From contig JANTQF010000508.1 in NCBI GenBank assembly GCA_032988165.1, forward strand, positions 1-19,484: DNA of 19,484 nucleotides. The letters run 5' to 3'. This stretch comes from Emmonsiellopsis sp. PD_33 (taxonomy: Eukaryota > Ascomycota > Eurotiomycetes > Onygenales > Ajellomycetaceae). The translations under genes and the position numbers were made by a program. The notes below the pieces were generated by a model. It saw only the letters and a list, made by a program, of their open reading frames with translations, had not been told where the DNA came from and made no database searches. Of this stretch, positions 1 to 8,107 are shown piece after piece; within the stretch, counting starts at the first letter, position 1; every line of letters starts with the position of its first letter.

Positions 1-905
1 GAAGTGTTAAATTAAGAGTTGAGTGTAGGTTTTAGGTGGATTGTGTTATGTATAATTATATGGAGATTATATAGTTTGATTTGGGGGGTGGTGTGTGGGG
101 AGATGGGTGGGTGAGGAGGAGGAGGGGGGAAGAGAAAAAAAAAAGAAAGGAGAGAAGGAAGAAGAGAAAAAAAAAAAAAAAAAAAAAAAAGAAGGGGGGG
201 GGGGGGGGGGGGGATCACCCCAAAAAAAAGCGGAACCGCTGAATTATTACAAATCTGTTCCACCGCCCTCAGGGAAAGGAGGTTGTAAGGGAGAGCGAGG
301 CAGACCTGGCTCGGTTGGGTTGGGGGGTTTTATTCTTGTCGCAGAGATATATATCTCGCCTCCCCTCCCCTTAATCAACGAACGCCATCTGTCTATATAA
401 AAAAGGAAGAGCGGGACCCCATATTTGTATGTCTAATTCTAATGGTAAGTTGGGTTATATGGCACATAATTAGGCAGAGGCGTCTTTCTACCTAGATACA
501 TGCATAGGTAGATGAAGGAGGAGAGACTGAGAGAGATAGCATTTCAAAGAATGGTCGTCTCCTTTCCCTTGTTGCAGATTCTCTGTGAAAATAGAGAATG
601 CAGCATCATGATGACCATGCACTTTCAAATTTACTAGATGGTAGTATGTAGATACTATATCATCTGCTCATGCCTTAAAAGATGTCCATCACCCTCCCTC
701 CATTATTACTGCTTAGGCTGGTTTTGCTTAGCCCGAGGAAATCGAACAAACATCAAAGTGATAGATGCGCCGATGGGGATGAAGTAATAAAATTGAGATA
801 TGAATTACAATAAGACAATCATCTAATTATACAACAAAGAAGAATCAAATGCTAGTGAAACAATCAATCGTAGAGACATTCCATCATAAGCCCACACTTT
901 AGGCC
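1..905. other. Intergenic region, no convincing gene
   Basis: No open frame here looks like protein: the longest translates the homopurine tract into Gly/Glu/Lys runs. The stretch holds the A/G tract described separately, a TATA-like TATATAA at 394-400, a strong donor-like GGTAAGT at 444-450 and a pyrimidine-rich acceptor TTGTTGCAG ending at 577. A 7-bp inverted repeat CTACCTA/TAGGTAG lies at 488-494 and 505-511 with a 10-nt spacer. The right end must contain the 3' untranslated region of the leftward gene that stops at 906. Confidence 0.6.
95..213. repeat. Homopurine low-complexity tract with A24 and G20 runs
   Basis: The + strand is almost all purine from about 112 to 213. It ends in a run of 24 A (167-190), then GAA, then a run of 20 G (194-213). 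Upstream are imperfect GGA and GAA repeats. Such a tract can form triplex or G-quadruplex structures, and homopolymers this long are unstable and error-prone in sequencing, so exact run lengths are uncertain. Confidence 0.9.
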
Positions 906-2080
906 TTAACACTCTATCTTCTCCTTCTCCTTCTCTATACCCTTTCTCACTAACTCCCTTTCCTCTAAACAAATAGAATCCCGGCTCATATCACTACTAT
1001 CATCCGCCTGAAGAGGTTTTGGCCGTCGTAGCAGCAACACAACACCCTGAAATCTATCAACAGCACCACCAGCAGCAGCTTTAACCTGGTCGCGACGCTT
1101 GCGCGTAGTTCTCACAAACTTCTTCACCAACCAGTTGGTGGATAGCCTGGAATCTGGGTCCGGATCCGCGCCTGGGTACTTGATATTGAAGCGTATTAAG
1201 GTTATGGCGAAATATAGCGTCGCGATTATGATCACAGGAGTGATGATTCTGTTTATCGTGACTCTTGTTAGTTTATCCTTTCCCGCCCCAGAGGAATAAG
1301 CAAAGCAACAGTTAATCATAACTGGTTAAAAACATAGATAAATAAATAAATAATGACGATGACAATAGATACTCACAGCAACATAATCTCCCCCCACCAC
1401 ACTATTGCAGCATCCATACAAGACGTCGTCACCGCTTTCTCAAGCGGATAGCCGCGCAGCCCATTCCCCCCAGCGGCGGCATCCGCAAGCGCTTCAAAGA
1501 ATATCAGTTTGCCGCTCGGGGCATTCTGGTAATAACTTCGGGTCGTCTCTACCTCGCAGTGCAGAGATGAGCCAGGAAGGTATTTGCCATGTATGGCTAC
1601 GGGGAAGAGGAGGATGATCCATACCGCAGCATCTATCAGGCCGAAGAAGATGAGCAGCGGCGACCATATGCTGAAGCTTAGGAGGGTGGAGAGGAGGTGG
1701 TAAGGGAGGATGAAGCAGCTCTGTAGTAGGTTGGCGGGGGGCGGTTTTGTTAGTCTCTCTTTCTCCCCTTTACACGCTCATTAAATGCCCTCGTGCGTAT
1801 ATGTATAGATGTTCGTCATTTCCATGGAATAGCTCACCATTATAAACCCAACATGCTGCGCCTTCAAGATCAGCGGGTCAAACTGATATTTCCCTCTCCC
1901 ATTGTTCATATCCATCGCCTGCCACAGCGCCATGCGCTTCCTATGATCAACCGCCGCGCAAATGACCATCATCAGGACAGCAGCTAGAGACGCGAGGCGG
2001 CTGCACATCATGGCAATGAGCATGACGCCTGCATTTGGCCTTCTCGGCGGGGTCTGCCAGACGTCATGGGGCGGTGGCAT
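906..2080 (-). CDS. Unrecognised multi-pass membrane protein, 314 aa, 3 exons
   Basis: Predicted exons on the minus strand are 2080-1838, 1720-1377 and 1263-906; they join in frame to 945 nt (314 residues plus stop). Intron 1 has donor GTGAGC, branch-like GACTAAC and acceptor CTACAG; intron 2 has donor GTGAGT, and acceptor ACAAG was chosen because it alone closes the frame. I see about four hydrophobic segments: one near residues 19-42 (rich in M, L, A and V), two spanning the exon 1/2 join (roughly 75-128), and one near residues 190-220 with a long I/V/L stretch. Between the third and fourth lies a soluble loop of about 60 residues with two cysteines. The last ~90 residues are a charged tail ending in Lys/Glu repeats. 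No family is recognised. The topology is reminiscent of small fungal MARVEL-like or rhodopsin-like membrane proteins, but I see no diagnostic motif. The second acceptor is the weakest part of the model. Confidence 0.6.
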
Positions 2081-3132
2081 ATTCAGATGAGTTGAGATAT
2101 ATAATTTTCTGGGAGCTTTGTCGGCTTTTCTTTTTTTTTTCCTCCGCCTTATATATTCAGCAAGGTAGTTATTCGGAGAAGAAACGAAATCTTTAAGTTT
2201 GTGAGCAGATCAGGAAGCTGGATGAAGTAGTGAATTGGATTTTCAGGTAGAAGTAGAGATAGAATGAGAGCGGCGGAGTTCCCTTGTTTTAAAACTCTCT
2301 GAGGATATACTTCCACATGATACCAATCGTCATTGTGAGCCTTCCCCATATCCTTTTTGGTGGCGTTCGTATCGTGGGGTGGACCGTAGTGGACGCTAGA
2401 ATCCATTTCACAGCCCCCCTTCTAGAAAACAGCGTGGTAATGTATCCGAAAATTCGAGCATTATTCGCCGTGTCAGGATTTAGGCTCATGATGGGATAGT
2501 CGAATATTCATCTAGGTTTTGCCATTAGCCAATGTATTGGGGGGATAGAGAAAGAAGCCTACCGCCTTGAACGTGGGTGTTGGTTGATGTTTCTTGGGCG
2601 TCACGATGGGCGGATACGGGGCGTGGCTTGGCTTCCCTTCTAGAAGCTGCAGCCAGTCTAGATCGGTAGCTCAAGGCTGACGATGCCGAAGCCTTATGAG
2701 GCTGAAATGAAAAACATTGCATGAAGGTCCAAGGACCGGGACATACAAGAAAGCAAAATATAGTAAGTAGATTCGATATAGGATGTGGGGAATAGGCATA
2801 CGAATAGCTCGGATAATAAGGGACGCATTGAAACGAATAAGAAAGAGCAAAAGCAAAACAAACCAGGTAGCTAGTTATAGTGAACTCCCCATGGCTAAGA
2901 AAACACAAGCATATACTAGCAAATAACTGGGTAAGCCTGGTTGGTTATGACGTGCATGAGTGCATGGGCATGAACGAGACCAACAAGGACGGCACAGAGT
3001 TTGAGATTTCGCACAAGACACATACCACACATACATATAACAATACGGTCTCGTTCCTCTATCGCATTTCATATACATTCCCCCAAAGCCCAAAACAGAG
3101 ATCCTCCCCTCCCTCGCCAAAAACGAGTAGGC
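2081..3132. other. Intergenic region between the membrane-protein gene and VPS35
   Basis: This holds the upstream region of the leftward membrane-protein gene (a T-rich tract near 2128-2140 lies just upstream of its start) and the 3' region of VPS35. Short open frames on both strands (for example near 2289-2499 and 2875-3152) have no convincing composition or motif. One possible small spliced ORF at 2486-2722 is listed separately. Confidence 0.5.
2486..2722 (-). CDS. Doubtful small spliced ORF, 61 aa
   Basis: An ATG at 2722 opens a frame to 2563. A possible intron runs from donor GTAGGC to acceptor CCTAG, with a branch-like GGCTAATG. The frame then resumes at 2511 and stops at 2486, giving about 61 residues, basic and Ser/Ala-rich and ending in DEYSTIPS. 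No family is recognised. A different reading is that this is untranslated sequence: a good acceptor-like TTTTTCATTTCAG (ending near 2703) lies inside the proposed first exon and would fit another splice pattern. Listed only because the splice signals and frame agree. Confidence 0.18.
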
Positions 3133-6100
3133 TTACATCCTCGCCTCCGTAACAATCCCCTCATAACCCCTCGACTTGATATAGTCCAGTGTCCGCTGGA
3201 AATGGCGCTTAGGATTATCCAGGCTCGAGTTCGAGACACCATCATTTTGGCTAGTCTGGAGATTAGAGTGGATGAGCTCGATGAGCCCGTTCAGGTACTT
3301 GGTCGTCACGGTCTCGTTCTGCTGGTCGAAATAGTATACATAGCGGTTGAGAATTTCAACGAAGAGTTCCACAGACACGGCGGTGTCCATACAGGCGTCT
3401 GCAACCCGTAGAGCTCGTTGGAGACATTCGAGAACTCGTTTGCCGTCACGGTAAAGCTGGAAAATCAGAGGATGTTAATAATCAAGAATAGTTGTGGGAA
3501 TGTTAAGGCGTGCACTTACATCCTTCGCATCCTCCTCTCCCTTCTGTGGGTTTTCAACAGCCCACCAAAGATGACTGGCCAGGTACACGGCACGGCACTG
3601 ATCCGGCTTCTTCAGGAGTTTGCTGCCGTGGAGCGCAGCTTTCGTGATTAGGGTATCGTAGTTTTCTTTTCCGAATCCTCTCGTTCCATGCAATGCGCTT
3701 GCTAGAATGCATACCGCTTGGAACTGTGCGCGTGAATCGCTTATCGAGTCCTCGTAAATCGTAAACGCTTGAGCGAAGAATTCATAGCTGAATTCTTCAA
3801 ACCCAGTCTGGTCGGCGACCTGCCCACAAAGAACGAAAAGACGAAGAGACAGCTCGGCACAGCCAGGGTTTACTCGTTGATATAGATTGCTGACGCACTG
3901 GTGCATGAATCGGTAGAGCGTAGACGATTGCGATTGCCAGTTATCATCATAATGTTCCCGCAGCTTGTATTTCCGGGCCAACTTTAGTGACGAAGTAATT
4001 ATTGCAGGTGTAGTGTATCGGATACGCTCGTTTCCTTCCGAGTAGGCTCTGCGGGCGGCTTGTAGAAGCTTTACCACAGTCAGCATACATGGAGAACATG
4101 ATCTTAGTCGTAGGCAACATTCTCACCTTAAGTTGAGTGTCATTATCTGGGCCTTGGATAAAATGCACGATTCGCGCAAGCCATCCTTGTTCTTCGATCG
4201 TCTCATCCGTCTCCCCACCGCGCCTTTGTTGTTGAACCCCTGGATATCCAACAGGCTGTTGCATCCCCTCTTTTATTAACACCTTCAGAAGTTTTAATAC
4301 ACCTTCGAGGTTCTCCTCCGTTGAAATTATCGTTCGGTTTCGCAAAATACCCCGAGCAACTTCTCCTGCGACGGCCCTTCGCGTGGGGTACGATTGGACT
4401 TCAAGAAGGGGAATATAATTTGGAAGTGCGACCGCTGTAAAAATAGAAATATATGTGCGGATTGGTGCAAGGAGAAGATTTAAAAGATTCGACTGTGCGG
4501 CAGCAGAGTGTAGATCTGCGCTGTCGACATGCTCTACTGTCTTTTTCGTCGCATACTCGAGAACTTGATCGACATATTCTATATAATATGTTAGTGCTAT
4601 AACTAGGATAAGAATTGTTAGGAGAGCAAAGACACTTCCATACCCAGTCTATCAGGGTAAATATTCCTATTTTTTCATTAGTTAAAGTTAACTTCGGGGA
4701 TATAGCTTCCAACTTACAGGGCAAGGTTTACCAACGATACCAACAATGCTATCGTATCTTGGACCGGAAGGTTTCTCGTTCTGACCAGGTTCACAACTTG
4801 ATCGTAGAATATTTCATAGAGTTTGATATCGACGGGTAATTTCGGTTTGGTCTCTTCGCCTTCTCCATTGGCAACTGCTGGAGTTTCTTGCTCAGCGGGT
4901 TCTGTGGGTTTCGCAGCTTCTGTACTTTCTGTACTTTCTGTACTTTCTGTACTTTCCGGCTCCTTGCTGGGCTCCTCCTTTGTGCCATTTTCATTTTCCG
5001 CGGGAGCTTCTGTATCTACTTTCGCCGTCTCGCCCTCATTCTCCTTCGCCAGTCGAAGCTTCTCCAATAACCGAACAGTAGCCTCCTCCTCAGCCTGTTT
5101 TTTGGCTTCGGGGGTGTCATTACTGTCCGAGTCCCGCGCAGCGTAAGTGGATAGTCGGTCCATGAGACCAATAACAATTTTTTTCATATCAACATGGGGG
5201 TTCAGTCGCGATATAGCAGACAGCATCAGGTCGAGTGTATGGAGGTGATATTCGTCCGGGAAAACCTTCGTTATCACTATTGTGCATTAAATCAGTATTC
5301 CACCCCGAATATCGATAAGTAATATGATCCTCACCCTCAAGCAGGTATTCCTGCGCCAAAACATCCCGACATTGCACCACCTGCTCAAGCAGCGGCTGTA
5401 GTATAACCGACTTATACGTTTCCAAATCAACCAATTGACTCAATCGGACCAGGTTACTTCCAACCAGCAGCTCCAGTTCCTTCCTCTCCTGCGTCCTCAG
5501 TTCCCGCTCTCTCGAGTGGCCCTGGTGCTGCAACCGAACCCAAAGCTTATTCATTTCCACGAAATTCGTCAAAATAAAACTAATCGAATCCTGCAAATTG
5601 CCCTGGGGTCCGTCCCCGGAGCCAGTAGGTAGATGATCTTTTGCCTGGCCTGACAAATAATATCTCAAGAACAGCCCGCGAATAGGGTGCTGGACACCTC
5701 TGCTCATCTCCATCATATCTTTCATGATCTCTTTAACCGGCGCATCCTCAATGCCCATGTAGACTGTCCCGACGGTAATCATTAAATATAAGCGTGGTAT
5801 AATATTCCCCGCGTACTGCACAAGCTCATAGAGGTCAGCAAGATGGTTGACCGGGTGGCTCTCGCGAAGGTAAACGGAGAGGTGGCGAAGGGCGTCGTGG
5901 ACGGCCATGTACAGCTCGTAGTACTGCTTCGGACCGAGACTGGGGGTGCGGAGTTCGGAGACGAGTGTTGATCTGAAATTGAGCGAAAGAACCTAGTTAG
6001 CAACGATATTTCTATACTTTCCAAGAAAAAGCAGGGGAATGGGGTATCCGAGGGACAATCAATCAATCGTCCGCTGCTTTGCGCTGGTATCTCTCTCCAC

Positions 6101-6244
6101 AACCTACCCGCATTTCAATGCGTCCATCAATTTCCCAGGCGTCTCCAGGCATCTCCGCATCAGATGCGACTGCTGTCGTACTACCCCGAGAGCATCTTCG
6201 AGCAGACGGCTCTGCTCCTCTGGGGCATTGGGCGGGCTGGCCAT
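3133..6244 (-). CDS. vps35: VPS35, retromer complex core subunit, 893 aa, 7 exons
   Basis: Vps35 is the alpha-solenoid scaffold of retromer. It binds Vps26 and Vps29 on endosomes and recycles cargo such as Vps10-type receptors to the Golgi. Exons on the minus strand are 6244-6108, 5972-5335, 5276-4718, 4666-4644, 4578-4127, 4068-3520 and 3456-3133; all junctions close in frame (2682 nt). The start at 6244 has a textbook context, GCCACCATGG. Family signatures seen: an N-terminal helix ending LKCG, RTPSLGPKQYYELYM (54-68), the conserved PRLYLM motif at 105-110 that contacts Vps26 in known retromers, RGVQHPIRGLFLR, EMNKLWVRLQHQG, FPDEYHLHTLD (264-274), YPDRLEYVDQVLEYA across the micro-exon, YEDSISDSRAQ, SKLLKKPDQCRAV and VELFVEILNRY near the C-terminus. 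It is about 100 residues longer than animal Vps35 because of an acidic insertion at about 306-404. The YED segment where the human Parkinson mutation D620N lies appears intact. Confidence 0.97.
4644..4666 (-). other. vps35: 23-nt micro-exon of VPS35
   Basis: Between acceptor AATAG and donor GTATGG lie only 23 nt, contributing parts of residues 445-453 (LNIYPDRLE). Skipping it would shift the frame, because 23 is not a multiple of three. The encoded YPDR matches the CYPDR segment I recall in animal Vps35, so the micro-exon is supported by homology as well as frame. The flanking introns are short, at 51 and 65 nt. Confidence 0.88.
4921..4956. repeat. Four tandem copies of a 9-bp unit inside VPS35
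   Basis: The + strand unit TGTACTTTC is repeated four times without a mismatch; on the coding strand it reads as Glu-Ser-Thr triplets. It lies in the acidic, Glu/Pro/Thr-rich insertion of VPS35 (roughly residues 306-404). Its multiple-of-three length means copy-number change would not break the frame. Confidence 0.95.
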
Positions 6245-6880
6245 GGTGGCAGCAGCGGGACCGATGGGTCCGTGTAGGATGGCGGATTAAGCTGGAGCGT
6301 ATACGTAGACGGGCAGAATGGAGAGCGCACGGCGATATTGTTTAGCTAGGTGCCAATCGAGCACTTCTCACATTGCAGAGCGGAGGGTTGGTTGGTTGGC
6401 GATGAATCGGGTTGCCTGGGGTTGGATAGTCTGTTTGGATGTTCCTGATGCTGACTGACGACGCTATTCCGGAAAGAGGCCCCACCCGCGGAGCCGCAGC
6501 CTACAGTGACGACATCGGGCAGACCACGCAATTGTTGGATATTCAGATACATTGTCATATTGTGAATTCAGAGCTTCATTCAATTCCATTCCAGTAGTAA
6601 ATTACATATTTCATCCGAAAACCCCATTGCTCCTCTTATGCATACATGGCAAATCAAATCACCCAACATACTGCATTAGCCATGAGGCCTCTTTGCTCTA
6701 TTTCATTGTCTAAACAGTCCAAACTCTTGTGCGCCATAAAATGCTCATCTTGCCGGTACATGCGGCTAAGAACGGAAAATTAGATCCAATCCCCCCATTC
6801 ATATCCTCGTATTATCCCATCTCAATCTTCATCTGTCGTTCAATCATTCATTTGCGGTATTCGGTCATGTATTCGTTCAA
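6245..6880. other. Intergenic region upstream of VPS35
   Basis: This contains the VPS35 promoter and 5' untranslated region and the 3' region of the secreted-protein gene. A minus-strand frame at 6346-6558 (70 codons) has no recognisable motif and lies where the VPS35 promoter should be, so I do not call it. I see no TATA box or strong repeat beyond a short GGTTGGTTGGTTGG stretch near 6386-6399. Confidence 0.5.
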
Positions 6881-7429
6881 TCACTGCGGTTTAGGTTTTG
6901 CGGTTGGCATATGGAACGTCCCGTTCAAACCATATACGGGTGGCAGGGACAGGGACGGAGTAGGGTGTGGATAGTTGGACTTGACCGATGATGAGATCCA
7001 AATGTATCCCCCCGTTGGTTTTGGCTCATGGTAGGAAGGGAAGGTCGAATACGAGGCCGAGTATGTCGGGGTGCTCGAAGAAGACGTAGGAGGTGAGGAT
7101 GTCGGTCGAGATGTATGAGTTGGGAATGTGTCAGATGTTGTCACAGTCGTGCTGGAGGAAGAACATGGTGTTGTTGTGGTCATTGGTGTTTTTGTAGAAG
7201 TCGGCGAGACGGTGACGGTCATCATGACCGTCTCTGTAATTCGAGGAGGTACTGTGACGAGAATTTGCGACTCTGTTGTTTGGGCCCCTGGGCCTCCATC
7301 AACGGGGACAACTGAGTATGGCACTCGTCTTCGGACAACCTTTTGTGGTTGTTTTGGTGATAGAGGAAGCGAGTTCGCCAGCGCCGAGAATAGGGCTGTG
7401 GATAATATAATTGGTGTATTAATCTTCAT
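6881..7429 (-). CDS. Small secreted Ser/Thr/Pro-rich protein, 182 aa
   Basis: A single-exon frame; the start at 7429 was chosen because a signal peptide follows directly: MKINTPIILSTALFSALANS, a short basic n-region, a hydrophobic core and an ALA-type cleavage region near residue 18-20. Next comes a basic run (KVVRRR, residues ~30-35) that could be a Kex2-like processing site. Two Thr/Val-rich stretches follow, then a long Ser/Thr/Pro-rich region (about 80-135) likely to be heavily O-mannosylated, and a Pro-rich tail with one N-glycosylation sequon (NGT). There are few cysteines (one in the TTPCSS stretch), so it is not a disulfide-rich effector. No GPI-type hydrophobic tail is seen. Likely a cell-wall or secreted protein of unknown function. 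An upstream in-frame ATG-like extension would hide the signal peptide and is less likely. Confidence 0.65.
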   Translation of the reverse strand: MKINTPIILSTALFSALANSLPLSPKQPQKVVRRRVPYSVVPVDGGPGAQTTESQILVTVPPRITETVMMTVTVSPTSTKTPMTTTTPCSSSSTTVTTSDTFPTHTSRPTSSPPTSSSSTPTYSASYSTFPSYHEPKPTGGYIWISSSVKSNYPHPTPSLSLPPVYGLNGTFHMPTAKPKPQ

Positions 7430-8107
7430 GATGAGAAGATTATCTGTTGTAATGCAGGGCTCGGAAAAGAATTGCTCAATCAACAAGATAAACTGTACTG
7501 TTTCAACTCAACACCATAGAGAGATGGGGATAGGAGGAAACCTGATCTGGGGTAGAACGAAGCTAAGAGGACAGATCTCAATCCAGGAAGGGATTTAGAA
7601 ATGTTTTCCAGTTTGAGAGTCAGTATCCATACAACCATACCCCGCCTGCGGCTAAATTGCAGAGGCTGGGTTGTGATATGTTTTCCGCGATGCTGATATT
7701 GAAGTAAGTGGGTGGTTGGGAGCCCAGCCACCAATTTCCACTCATATGTCCCACCAAAGGTGACATTGTGACAATGTGAGACAGTTAGTGAGGCACACTG
7801 CACAGTTAGAATTGTAAACTGGTTCAACAGTCAAAGTCGGTTCCACAACAGAGGCTGATGCTGTAGCTGTTACTAGTAGTTAGCAATTCTTGTTGTCTCA
7901 TGGAAGGAAACTGATGTGAGGATGGATCGACGTTGACTAGAAATGCCAAGAAATATCAGATTATATAAGCAATTGACCCCGTCTCCGCCAATCATAGGCA
8001 AGGACCGCCAACATCGATGGATGGAATCATTAGTAGGTCATAGATGGGCATACATAGTAACTTGGTCATACAGACATTCTTCTACAGTATTGTGGAAGGG
8101 TAGGGGA
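7430..8107. other. Intergenic region, promoter of the secreted protein
   Basis: No supported gene. It holds the upstream region of the secreted-protein gene and the 3' end of the TFIIIC-like gene. A short inverted repeat ACATTGT-G-ACAATGT lies at 7763-7777. The plus-strand open frame at 7128-7598 that enters this stretch is the antisense of the secreted protein. Frames at 7480-7827 (-) and 7943-8137 (+) have no recognisable features. Confidence 0.5.

Noticed and set aside
95..400. Plus-strand open frame of 101 codons
   Set aside because: Its first half is a translation of the homopurine tract (Glu/Lys/Gly runs) and the rest shows no protein-like features.
2149..2499. Two overlapping minus-strand frames (85 and 66 codons)
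   Set aside because: No recognised motif, overlapping in different frames, and located in the upstream region of the membrane-protein gene.
2875..3152. Opposing frames of 81 and 90 codons just past the VPS35 stop
   Set aside because: Low-complexity and unlike any protein; best read as VPS35 3' untranslated sequence.
7128..7598. Plus-strand open frame of 156 codons
   Set aside because: It is antisense to the secreted-protein gene; its Val/Thr/Gly-rich sequence mirrors the repetitive codons on the other strand.
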